26,434 nt of DNA, from assembly GCA_022839045.1 (NCBI GenBank), contig JALHDI010000030.1, positions 1 to 26,434 of the forward strand. Reading direction: 5' to 3'. A program made the translations under genes and the position numbers. The notes under the pieces are model-generated. The model was given only the letters and a program-made list of their open reading frames with translations. It searched no databases and was not told the DNA's origin. Positions 16,189-23,695 of the stretch are shown here, one piece after another. How positions within the stretch are numbered: the stretch's first letter is position 1; each line of letters starts with the position of its first letter. This stretch comes from Sporomusaceae bacterium. GTDB taxonomy: Bacteria; Bacillota_C; Negativicutes; Sporomusales_B; UBA7701.

Positions 16189-17376
16189 ATGGGTTTTAAG
16201 TTGAAGGATAATATAACCTGGGTGGGCAAGATCGACTGGGAGCTCCGCCGCTTCCACGGCGAGGAATACCATACCGAGCGGGGCTCGAGCTACAACGCTT
16301 ATCTGGTCAGGGACGAGAAGACGGTGCTGATCGACACCGTCTGGGCGCCGTTCGCCAAGGAGTTCGTCGCCAGTCTCAAGAACGAGATCGATCTGAAACA
16401 AATCGATTATATCGTCGCCTGCCACGGCGAGGTCGACCACAGCGGCGCCTTGCCGGAGCTGATGCGGGAGATCCCCGGCACCCCCATCTACTGCACGGCC
16501 AACGCGGTCAAGTCGATCAAGGGGCAGTACCACCAGGACTGGGATTTCCGGACGGTGAAGACAGGTGACAGGCTCAGCCTGGGCGCGAAGGAGCTGGTGT
16601 TCATCGAGGCGCCGATGCTGCACTGGCCGGACAGCATGTTTTGCTACCTTACGGGCGACGCGGTGCTGTTCAGCAACGACGCATTCGGTCAGCACTATGC
16701 GTCGGAAAAGATGTTCAACGACCTTGTCGACCAGAGCGAGCTTTATCAGGAGGCGCTGAAGTATTACGCCAATATCCTTACGCCGTTCAGCAGGCTGGTG
16801 GATAAGAAAATCAAGGAGGTTGTCGGCCTCGGCCTGCCGGTGGCGATGATCGCTCCCAGCCACGGCATCATCTGGCGGGACAACCCCCTGCAGATCGTGG
16901 AGACGTACGCCGAATGGGCGGCCGACTACCAGGAGAACCAGGTGACGGTCCTTTACGACACGATGTGGAACGGCACCCGCCGCATGGCCGAGGCGATCGC
17001 CCAGGGCATCCGCGAGGCCGATCCGGCGGTGACGGTGAAGCTTTTCAATTCCGCGCGGTCGGATAAGACGGGCATCATCGGCGAGGTCTTCAAGTCCAAG
17101 GCGATCGTCGTCGGCTCGCCGACGGTCAACAAAGGGGTGCTGTCGTCGGTCGCCGGCATTATGGAGGAGATCAGGGGCCTGGGGTTCAAGAACAAGAGGG
17201 CGGCGGCGTTCGGCGCCTACGGCTGGAGCGGCGAGGCGATCAAGCTCATCGGCGAGGAGCTCCAGAAGGGCGGCTTCACTCTTATGGGTGACGGTCTGCG
17301 CGAGTTGTGGTATCCGGGCGACGAGGCGCTCGCCAACTGCGTGCGGTTCGGCCGCGACCTGGCAGGCAAACTGTAG
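16189..17376 (+). CDS. Flavodiiron protein (FprA family A-type flavoprotein)
   Basis: A 395-residue cytosolic oxygen or NO reductase. The N-terminal metallo-beta-lactamase domain has the complete diiron set: His79, Glu81, Asp83 and His84 in HGEVDH, His145 in LHWPDS, Asp164 in FSNDAFG and His225 in PSHGIIWR. The C-terminal flavodoxin domain (about 250-395) starts [17 protein letters not shown], the FMN phosphate loop. There is no rubredoxin fusion, so electrons must come from a separate rubredoxin or a coenzyme. In strict anaerobes this protein removes O2 or NO. CCAGGAGG precedes the ATG by 8 bases. Length matches class A proteins such as Moorella FprA. Confidence 0.94.
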   Translation: MGFKLKDNITWVGKIDWELRRFHGEEYHTERGSSYNAYLVRDEKTVLIDTVWAPFAKEFVASLKNEIDLKQIDYIVACHGEVDHSGALPELMREIPGTPIYCTANAVKSIKGQYHQDWDFRTVKTGDRLSLGAKELVFIEAPMLHWPDSMFCYLTGDAVLFSNDAFGQHYASEKMFNDLVDQSELYQEALKYYANILTPFSRLVDKKIKEVVGLGLPVAMIAPSHGIIWRDNPLQIVETYAEWAADYQENQVTVLYDTMWNGTRRMAEAIAQGIREADPAVTVKLFNSARSDKTGIIGEVFKSKAIVVGSPTVNKGVLSSVAGIMEEIRGLGFKNKRAAAFGAYGWSGEAIKLIGEELQKGGFTLMGDGLRELWYPGDEALANCVRFGRDLAGKL

Positions 17377-17433
17377 CGCCGAAGCCTGCCGCGGCCTGAG
17401 TTTGCCGGTGTTCGGGCGGCGGAAAATTTCCGC

Positions 17434-17461
17434 TTGCACTTTCGGGGGATTGTGTTAAAAT
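17434..17461 (+). promoter_or_regulatory. Putative promoter of the decarboxylase gene
   Basis: A -35-like TTGCAC (17434-17439) and a -10 TAAAAT (17456-17461) are separated by 16 bases. The predicted start near 17468 gives a leader of about 120 bases. Confidence 0.5.
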
Positions 17462-17481
17462 CATAGCGTATGTTTCATGGG

Positions 17482-17563
17482 TATCTGACGAGGAACCCGA
17501 CTTTAGCCGGGCACATGGGCGGGAGTCCGGGTTCTTCAGTCTGCGGAAATCGAGGGTTTCCGC
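17482..17563 (+). ncRNA. Candidate structured leader RNA upstream of the decarboxylase
   Basis: A long imperfect helix pairs GAACCCGACT (17493-17502) with AGTCCGGGTTC (17524-17534) through 10 pairs and one bulged C, extended outward by CTGA/TCAG (17485-17488 with 17536-17539) across an internal loop. A second hairpin GCGGAAA/TTTCCGC (17543-17549 with 17557-17563) follows and ends about 13 bases before the SD. It could be a cis-regulatory element, perhaps sensing an amino acid or polyamine. It does not match a riboswitch class that I know. Confidence 0.45.
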
Positions 17564-17590
17564 TAGGACCAGAAAGGCGGGGTGATTGAC

Positions 17591-18736
17591 ATGCAATCCT
17601 ATTTCAAGCTCACCCGCGCGGCGACCGAGTCGCTGGCGGAAAAGTACGGCACACCGCTGTTGGTCCTGTCGCTTGACCAGGTGAAGGCCAACTACCGGTT
17701 TCTTACCGAGCACCTGCCCGGTGTGAAGGTCCACTACGCGGTAAAGGCCAATCCCGATAGGCGCCTGGTGACGACGCTGGCGGACGAGGGCTCGTGTTTC
17801 GATGTCGCTTCCGACGGCGAGATGCTCGAACTGGCGGCGATGGGCGTGGCTCCCGACCGCATCATATACGCCAACCCGATCAAGACGGCCAGCGGCCTGG
17901 CGGTTGCCCGCCGCACCGGCGTGAACAGGTTTACCTTCGATAGCGAGAACGAGATCGGCCGCATCGCCCGGGCCATCCCCGGCGGCACGGTGCTGCTGAG
18001 GATCCGGGTGGACAACCCGCAGGCGCTGGTCGATCTCAACAAGAAGTTCGGCGCCCCGCCCGAGGACGCCCTGCGGCTCCTCAGGCTGGCCCGCGAGCAG
18101 GGACTGGACGTCGCCGGGCTGTGCTTCCACGTAGGCAGCCAGTCGACGAGCGCCAAGGCGTATACCGACGCCATCAAGGTGTGCCGGCGGCTGGCCGACG
18201 CCGCGGCGGCCGACGGTTTCAAGCTGCGCTTCCTCGATATCGGCGGCGGGTTCCCCATCCCTACTCCGCAGGAGAATGTGGACGTGGCGGCGATGCTGGC
18301 CGAGATCCGGGCGGCGCTGGCCGCCTTCCCGGATACCGAGATATGGAGCGAACCCGGCCGTTTTATCTGCGGTACGGCCGTCAATCTCGTCACCCGGGTG
18401 ATCGGCGTCCAGACCCGCAACAGCCAGCAGTGGTATTTCCTCGACGAGGGGCTGTACGGGACCTTTTCGGGGGTTATTTTCGACCACTGGGATTTCGCCC
18501 TGGAGACTTTCCGCGCGGGCAAACAGATTGCCGCCACCTTCGCCGGTCCGAGCTGCGACTCGTTCGACGTGATGTTCCGCGACAAGCCGACGGTGCCGCT
18601 GGCGGTGGACGATCTTATCCTGGTGCCGAACTGCGGCGCGTACACTTCGGCGTCGGCGACGACGTTCAACGGCTTCGCCAAGGCCAACATCCTCGTGTGG
18701 GAGGACGTTCGGGCCGAACTGGCCGTGACGGTGTAG
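17591..18736 (+). CDS. Lysine/ornithine decarboxylase, ODC fold (fold type III, PLP)
   Basis: A 381-residue PLP enzyme of the ODC/DapDC superfamily. The PLP lysine is Lys52 in YAVKANP; other signatures are HVGSQ (180-184), GGGFP (218-222), EPGRF (254-258), GPSCDSFD with Cys322-Asp323, and Tyr351 in YTSASATTFNGF. CDSFD and YGTFSGVIFDHW resemble eukaryotic-type ornithine decarboxylases more than LysA, where CESGD is expected. The close functional model is the dual lysine/ornithine decarboxylase of Selenomonas ruminantium, whose cadaverine is attached to peptidoglycan and needed for envelope integrity. ATG 17591 follows GCGGGGTG; GTG 17582 is an alternative. The structured leader suggests regulation of the message. 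Substrate preference cannot be read with certainty. Confidence 0.87.
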   Translation: MQSYFKLTRAATESLAEKYGTPLLVLSLDQVKANYRFLTEHLPGVKVHYAVKANPDRRLVTTLADEGSCFDVASDGEMLELAAMGVAPDRIIYANPIKTASGLAVARRTGVNRFTFDSENEIGRIARAIPGGTVLLRIRVDNPQALVDLNKKFGAPPEDALRLLRLAREQGLDVAGLCFHVGSQSTSAKAYTDAIKVCRRLADAAAADGFKLRFLDIGGGFPIPTPQENVDVAAMLAEIRAALAAFPDTEIWSEPGRFICGTAVNLVTRVIGVQTRNSQQWYFLDEGLYGTFSGVIFDHWDFALETFRAGKQIAATFAGPSCDSFDVMFRDKPTVPLAVDDLILVPNCGAYTSASATTFNGFAKANILVWEDVRAELAVTV

Positions 18737-18748
18737 TTTTTCAGAATA

Positions 18749-18779
18749 AAAAAGGTTGGGCTGGTGCCCAACCTTTTTG
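18749..18779. terminator. Bidirectional terminator after the decarboxylase
   Basis: A 13-bp stem (AAAAAGGTTGGGC / GCCCAACCTTTTT) with a TGGT loop lies between convergent genes. The stem has A and T tracts on both sides. Confidence 0.92.
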
Positions 18780-18794
18780 TATTGCGCCATTGCA

Positions 18795-19454
18795 TTATTC
18801 GCCGAGCAGGAGGCGGAAGCGCAAGCTGCCGATGAGCCCGGTGCGGCGGTGGTAGTCGCGGTATTCTGGGAAGGTGGCGAGCAGCAGCTTCTCTTCGCGT
18901 TTGAGCCTGAGGACGAGGACGGCGATGTGGGCTGCGGAGACGGCGAGCATCGGCAGGGAGGGGAACATCATCATGTTGGCGGCCGCCCAGACGATGTAGC
19001 ACACGTACAGCGGGTGGCGGGAGTATTTATAGATGCCGTGGGCGACGACGCCGTGGGCTTCGGGGAGGACGGTCAGGCAGTCCCTGAGGCAGAGCAGCGC
19101 CCAGAGGATGAAGGGGTAGGGCAGGAGGGCGACGATGCCGCCCGCCTGCCGGAGGGAGGGGGCAAGGGGGAAATCGGGTACGGGATAGGTTATGGCGACG
19201 GCGCTGCCGACGAACCCGAGCGAGCCGACGACGCCGAGCAGGAAGCTGACTGGCGAGGTGTCGATGTTTTGGGGCTGGTTGAAGCTGCTTTTGACGAGGA
19301 AGTAGATGTCGAGCACAGAGACGATGACGGCTACGCCGCCCCACAGCAGGTGGTAGCCGGAGGAGGGGAAGGTAACCAGCCGCGCGATGACCAGTAGGAG
19401 GCAGAAGACGGTTATGGCGGCGTTGGCGATATAGCGGATATGGTTGGCGGGCAT
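18795..19454 (-). CDS. Isoprenylcysteine carboxyl methyltransferase (ICMT)-like membrane protein
   Basis: A 219-residue integral membrane protein with about five hydrophobic helices. The C-terminal half has the SAM-binding pattern of the ICMT/phospholipid methyltransferase family: GIYKYSRHPLYVCYI, then REEKLLLATFPEYRDYHRRT. Bacteria lack prenylated CaaX proteins, so the true substrate is likely a lipid or small molecule and is unknown. I chose ATG 19454, with GGGAG about 9 bases ahead, over the longer open frame, whose first 36 residues are polar and unlike the family. It stands alone, convergent with the decarboxylase gene. Confidence 0.82.
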   Translation of the reverse strand: MPANHIRYIANAAITVFCLLLVIARLVTFPSSGYHLLWGGVAVIVSVLDIYFLVKSSFNQPQNIDTSPVSFLLGVVGSLGFVGSAVAITYPVPDFPLAPSLRQAGGIVALLPYPFILWALLCLRDCLTVLPEAHGVVAHGIYKYSRHPLYVCYIVWAAANMMMFPSLPMLAVSAAHIAVLVLRLKREEKLLLATFPEYRDYHRRTGLIGSLRFRLLLGE

Positions 19455-19659
19455 GGCGGCCGCTCCCTTCCTTATTACGATTACTACGGATTTTCGCGGT
19501 CCGGCGGCGGCGTTCCTTGAGACCGCGGCATCAATTCGTCGGGACCGCCGTCCTAAAAACATGGTGCGAAGTACTGCCGGACTTATTTTGGTGCTGTCAC
19601 GCAGTTGTCATAAATTACCCTTATTCTGAAACCAGAACCAAGAAAGGGGAAATGTGACA

Positions 19660-20127
19660 ATGAAGAAACTGACAGCGATGGTTATCATGGTATCGATCCT
19701 TGTTTTTTGCAGCGGTTACGCATTCGCCTGGTCTCCACAGCTCCAGGGCAAGCCGGACGATTTCCGGCCCGGGCACAGCCGGGGAGTCTTCGTCTGGCAC
19801 GACGGCGACGGCCTCCACCTGCGCACCACCACCCGCGGCCAGGGCCATGTTTTCAGCGGTGTTATCCGCACCGACGGCCGTTTCTACGCCGTCCGCGACG
19901 CAGGCGAGGAGGGGAACGATTTTCACCGCCTGAGCCATGACCGCGACACGATTACTTTCCGTTACAATACGAAGGGGGGCGTGGACGGTCTGGATTTCCG
20001 GGTAAAGGAGGGCGACCGCCTGACCCTGGACCTGTTCATGGACGGCCACCGGATCCACACGCGGGAGATTTATGTGGGTCACAGGGGTTGGCATCCCCGT
20101 AATAGCGAGTTTGCCTTGCGGCGGTAA
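19660..20127 (+). CDS. Secreted protein of unknown function
   Basis: A 155-residue protein. An N-terminal Sec signal peptide is clear: KK, a hydrophobic core TAMVIMVSILVFCSGY, and a likely cleavage after AFA (about residue 23). The mature part is rich in His, Asp, Gly and aromatic residues and predicted beta-rich, with stretches such as GVFVWHDGDGLHLRTTT and GVDGLDFRVKEGDRLTLDLF. I recognise no domain. ATG 19660 is preferred because AAGGGGA lies 9 bases upstream; GTG 19654 is too close to it. It has no obvious operon partner, although corA follows 94 bases later. A carbohydrate-binding or metal-binding periplasmic role is possible but unsupported. Confidence 0.75.
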   Translation: MKKLTAMVIMVSILVFCSGYAFAWSPQLQGKPDDFRPGHSRGVFVWHDGDGLHLRTTTRGQGHVFSGVIRTDGRFYAVRDAGEEGNDFHRLSHDRDTITFRYNTKGGVDGLDFRVKEGDRLTLDLFMDGHRIHTREIYVGHRGWHPRNSEFALRR

Positions 20128-20221
20128 AATTTTCCTCGGCCGAAAGGAGTCGGGCGGGCGGGGCAGAATATATCGGTAGCATTTGAAGGGCGGGGGGGCA
20201 GCCCGCCGCAAGGAGGCGAGG

Positions 20222-21283
20222 ATGCCGGTGAGGAAGCACGGCATGGCCGGCAAGGCGGGTCTGCCGCCGGAGTCTCTGGTCCATATCGGCCGCGATTACG
20301 GAGGGACCGCGAAGGTTAGGGTGCTCGACTACGACGCCGCCGGCGCCCAGGAGCGGGCCGCGGACGATATCGCGGGGCTGGCGGCGCTCCGGGCGTCGAA
20401 TGCGGTGACGTGGATAAGCGTGGACGGGCTCCACAACGTCGGCCTGATCGAGAAGATCGGCGCGGCGTTCGCCATCCACCCGCTGGTGCTGGAGGATATC
20501 CTTAACACCCACCAGCGGCCCAAGCAGGAGGATTACGGCGATTATCTCTATATCGTGCTACAGGCGTTCGTCCTTGAGCAGGACGGGACGATGGCCGGCG
20601 AGCAGGTGAGCCTGATCGTCGGCGACGGCTATGTGCTCTCGTTCCAGGAGAGCAACCGGGAGCTTTTCAAGGCGGTCCGCGAGCGGATCAACAGCGGCAA
20701 GGGCCGCATCCGGCGCGAGGGGGCCGATTATCTGGCTTATTCGCTGCTCGACACGATGGTCGATAATTATTTCGTGATCCTCGAGGACCTAGGGGAGAGG
20801 CTGGAGGATCTGGAGGATACTCTGGTCACCCGGCCGGGGCAGGGGACGTTGCAGGACATCCATTTTCTCAAGCGGGAGATGCTCTTTTTCCGCAAGGCGG
20901 TTTGGCCGCTGCGGGAGGTTATCGGCGCGCTGAGCCGCGGCGAGTCGCCGCTGATCAGGCAGGCGACCCTGCCGTATTTCCGCGACGCCCACGATCATAC
21001 CATCCAGGTGATCGACACGATCGAGACTGACCGCGATATCCTGTCCGGGATGCTGGATATCTACCTGTCGAGCGTCAGCAACAGGCTGAACGAGATCATG
21101 AAGGTGCTGACGATCATCTCGACCATCTTTATCCCGCTAACGTTCCTCGCCGGGGTTTACGGGATGAATTTCCGGCACATGCCGGAGCTGGAATGGGAGT
21201 ACGGCTATCCGGCGGTGTGGGCGGTGATGGTCCTGGCGGGGCTGGTGATGGTGCGCTTTTTCCGCAAGCGCAGGTGGCTATAA
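20222..21283 (+). CDS. corA: CorA family magnesium/cobalt transporter
   Basis: A 353-residue divalent cation channel. A large cytoplasmic domain (about 1-285) contains HPLVLEDILNTHQRPKQEDYGDYLYIVL, typical of CorA, and a long stalk helix. Two C-terminal membrane helices follow: LTIISTIFIPLTFLAGVYG ending in the selectivity motif GMN (314-316), and AVWAVMVLAGLVMVRFF, ending in the basic tail RKRRWL. The loop RHMPELEWEYGYP fits the family. ATG 20222 with AGGAGG 5 bases upstream is preferred to the longer frame from 20183. No Mg-sensing M-box leader was recognised upstream. Confidence 0.93.
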   Translation: MPVRKHGMAGKAGLPPESLVHIGRDYGGTAKVRVLDYDAAGAQERAADDIAGLAALRASNAVTWISVDGLHNVGLIEKIGAAFAIHPLVLEDILNTHQRPKQEDYGDYLYIVLQAFVLEQDGTMAGEQVSLIVGDGYVLSFQESNRELFKAVRERINSGKGRIRREGADYLAYSLLDTMVDNYFVILEDLGERLEDLEDTLVTRPGQGTLQDIHFLKREMLFFRKAVWPLREVIGALSRGESPLIRQATLPYFRDAHDHTIQVIDTIETDRDILSGMLDIYLSSVSNRLNEIMKVLTIISTIFIPLTFLAGVYGMNFRHMPELEWEYGYPAVWAVMVLAGLVMVRFFRKRRWL

Positions 21284-21300
21284 ATAAGGAAAAGATACGG

Positions 21301-21330
21301 GACGGTCCTAAAGGGGCCGTCTTTCTTTAT
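21301..21330 (+). terminator. Terminator after corA
   Basis: GACGGTCC pairs with GGGCCGTC through 8 pairs including one G-T, around a TAAAG loop. CTTTCTTTAT follows. Confidence 0.75.
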
Positions 21331-21504
21331 TGAGGCGCCCACCGCTACGGAGCTTTATCGGCAGCCCGGGGAGACGATGGGCCCGTGGTCCCATAAAAAC
21401 GAGACTGTCACCGCCGCCGGTTTAAGGCCCTGGTCGGATGAGGCGACGGAGGGTTTGCGCTACAATTAAAGCATGACAGCAGTGGAACCATTGGGGGGAA
21501 AGAC

Positions 21505-22335
21505 GTGGCGAAATTATCGACCAAAGGGCTGATCGCCATCGCCCTGGTTTTCAGTTTGTTGGCGGCCGTGCTCGTTTACAGCTTTTTGAAGGGCCTGGCC
21601 GACCAGACCGCCAAGCAAGGGCTGCCGGTGGTGGTGGCCAAGGCCGACGTGCCGCCGAAGACGCGGCTGACGGCCGAGATGCTGCAGGTGGTGAATGTGC
21701 CGGCCGAGTACATCCAGCCGGGGGCGGTGCAGGAGCTTAACAAGGCGGTGGGGATCGTGGCCCGCGAGCAGATCGTCGCCGGCGAGCAGGTGACCCAGCG
21801 CCGGCTGCTCCTCGAGGGCAAGTCGGCCGGTTTCTCCGGTATCATCCCGCCGGACAAGCGGGCGGTGTCGGTGGCGGTGACGGAGGTGACCGGCGTGGCC
21901 GGCCTCGTCAAGCCCGGCGATTACGTGGATGTCATCGTGACGTTCGACACCAACATCCTCGGCGAGCATCTCAGCCAGATCTTCCTCCAGAACGTCAGGG
22001 TGCTGGCGACCAACCGCGAGACCGAGACGGCCGCCGTCGAAACGGCGAAGAAGGAAGCGAACACTAAGATGACGGTGACGTTGGCGGTGTCGCCCGACGA
22101 GGCCACCAGGCTGGCGGTGGCCGATGAGAAGGGCAAGATCCGCCTGGCGCTCAGGCCCTATCTGCCCGGCAACGCGATAATCGTCGCCAACGCGCTGAAG
22201 CCGCGCGATATCGTGAACGCTTCCATTCCCCAGGCGGCCCCTGCGGCCGCGGCGGACAGACCCATTCCGGCGCCGGTTGTCAGGGGGATTCAGGTTATCC
22301 GCGGCACAAAAACGGAAATGATCCCGATCAATTAG
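21505..22335 (+). CDS. cpaB: Flp pilus assembly protein CpaB/RcpC
   Basis: A 276-residue periplasmic Tad component. An N-terminal membrane anchor (about 8-29) is followed by an SAF domain beginning PVVVAKADVPPKTRLTAEML (41-60), and then the CpaB/RcpC domain with RAVSVAVTEVTGVAGLVKPGDYVDVIVTF. It is thought to assist or stabilise the secretin channel. Translation starts at GTG 21505 after a run of Gs (GGGGGG about 7 bases upstream). It is the first gene of the Tad block. The secretin gene follows after 19 bases. Confidence 0.92.
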   Translation: MAKLSTKGLIAIALVFSLLAAVLVYSFLKGLADQTAKQGLPVVVAKADVPPKTRLTAEMLQVVNVPAEYIQPGAVQELNKAVGIVAREQIVAGEQVTQRRLLLEGKSAGFSGIIPPDKRAVSVAVTEVTGVAGLVKPGDYVDVIVTFDTNILGEHLSQIFLQNVRVLATNRETETAAVETAKKEANTKMTVTLAVSPDEATRLAVADEKGKIRLALRPYLPGNAIIVANALKPRDIVNASIPQAAPAAAADRPIPAPVVRGIQVIRGTKTEMIPIN

Positions 22336-22354
22336 GGCCGGCGGAGGTTTTGCG

Positions 22355-23695
22355 ATGAAGAAGGGCACTTTGAGGATAATCGCGCTGCTGCTGCTCTGCT
22401 GCGCGTTGCAGATTGCGCCGGCGGCAGCGGCCAACGAGAAGATCGCGGTGGCGGTCAGCCAGTCCCGCATCGTTAATATCAGCGGGGTGGAGCGGGTGGC
22501 GGTGGCCAACCCGGAGGTGGCCGACGTCCTGGTCGTGTCCGGGTCGGAGCTGCTGGTCGTCGGCAAGCAGCCGGGGGTGACGACGCTCCATATCTGGGCG
22601 TCGTCCGGACAGGGCAGCTATGATGTCGAGGTCGGCACCAACGACACGCAGATCGCCAACGATATAAAGACCATCCTGGGCTACGCCGACATCCGCGTGA
22701 GCAAGGTCGGCAAGAACGTCATCCTCGAGGGCGGCGTCAACGACCAGTACCAGAAGATGCGGGCCGAGAAGGTGGCCGGCGCTTACGGCGAAAAGGTGGT
22801 AAACCTGCTGGAGATCGTCCGGCCGGTGCAGGTGAAAATCGAAGCGCGGGTGATCGAGATCAACCGCTCGAAGACCGACAATCTGGGGATCAAGTGGGGC
22901 AACGACCCCACCAACCCCGGGACCTTCCGGGCCGGGCAGACGCCTCAGAAGGACTGGAAAGTCACTTATGGCGACGGTTCCTCGGGCTACGCGTACAATA
23001 ACGCCCTTATCGACTCCAAACCCTATGGGAAAACCTGGGGAGGGCACGGCGGCTACTGGGACGTCAACGCCCAGCTAGATGCCCTCGTCAAACAGGGGTT
23101 GGCCAAGATACTGTCCCAGCCGAACGTGATCACGCTGAGCGGCGAAAAGGCCAACATCCTTGTCGGCGGTGAGATCCCCATTCCCATAGCGATGATGAAT
23201 GGCGCGATATCGGTGGAGTGGAAGCAGTTCGGGATCAAACTCGAGATTTCGCCCGAGGTCAACAGCGAGGGCCTGATCAACAGCAAGATCAAGGCGGAGG
23301 TCAGCACGGTCGACTGGAGCAGCGACCATAAGATCGGTCTCAGCCAGAACTTCCAGATCCCGCCGATCAACACCCGTAGGGCCGAAGCCAGTATCGCCCT
23401 TTCCTCCGGCCAGACGATGGCTCTTGGCGGCCTGATTGCCAGCGAGACCTTGAAGGATGTGACGAAGGTTCCGGGGCTGGCCGATATACCCATCCTCGGC
23501 AAGCTGTTCACCAGCAAATCGTTCAGCCGCCATGAAACCGAACTTGTCATCCTCATTACGCCGACAATAGTCGATCCCCGGGAGTACGTGCCCGGCATGA
23601 CCAACGAGATGAAGGACATGGTGGAAGAGGATCCGTATGCCGACGGACAAAAGGAAAAAGCACCGGGAGGTAAGCAGAATGGCGGCAAGAATTAA
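22355..23695 (+). CDS. cpaC: Tad secretin CpaC/RcpA (outer-membrane channel)
   Basis: A 446-residue type II/III secretin. A signal peptide (1-25, ending in PAAA) precedes an N-terminal pilus-secretin domain (about 27-95, including VANPEVADVLVVSGSELLVVG), a BON-like domain (about 95-155) and the secretin barrel domain (about 165-415, with VPGLADIPILGKLF and LVILITPTIV). Residues from about 190 to 230 form a Gly/Tyr/Asn-rich insertion. The C-terminal tail is Lys/Gly-rich. An outer-membrane secretin implies a diderm cell. GCGGAGG precedes the ATG. It overlaps cpaE by 17 bases, so the two are likely co-translated. Confidence 0.93.
   Translation: MKKGTLRIIALLLLCCALQIAPAAAANEKIAVAVSQSRIVNISGVERVAVANPEVADVLVVSGSELLVVGKQPGVTTLHIWASSGQGSYDVEVGTNDTQIANDIKTILGYADIRVSKVGKNVILEGGVNDQYQKMRAEKVAGAYGEKVVNLLEIVRPVQVKIEARVIEINRSKTDNLGIKWGNDPTNPGTFRAGQTPQKDWKVTYGDGSSGYAYNNALIDSKPYGKTWGGHGGYWDVNAQLDALVKQGLAKILSQPNVITLSGEKANILVGGEIPIPIAMMNGAISVEWKQFGIKLEISPEVNSEGLINSKIKAEVSTVDWSSDHKIGLSQNFQIPPINTRRAEASIALSSGQTMALGGLIASETLKDVTKVPGLADIPILGKLFTSKSFSRHETELVILITPTIVDPREYVPGMTNEMKDMVEEDPYADGQKEKAPGGKQNGGKN

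Noticed and set aside
17485..17554. Hammerhead-like CTGACGAG followed by a helix and GGAAA
   Set aside because: The GAAA segment does not directly follow the helix, and no NUH cleavage site with flanking stems I and III can be arranged.
20128..20221. Possible Mg-sensing riboswitch before corA
   Set aside because: The region is about 94 bases and shows only a short GGCGGG/CCCGCC hairpin. The multi-helix M-box core is absent.
21284..21504. Regulatory RNA or promoter before cpaB
   Set aside because: Apart from the corA terminator, only a TACAAT at 21461-21466 stands out, without a -35. No stable long-range helix or recognised riboswitch core was found.
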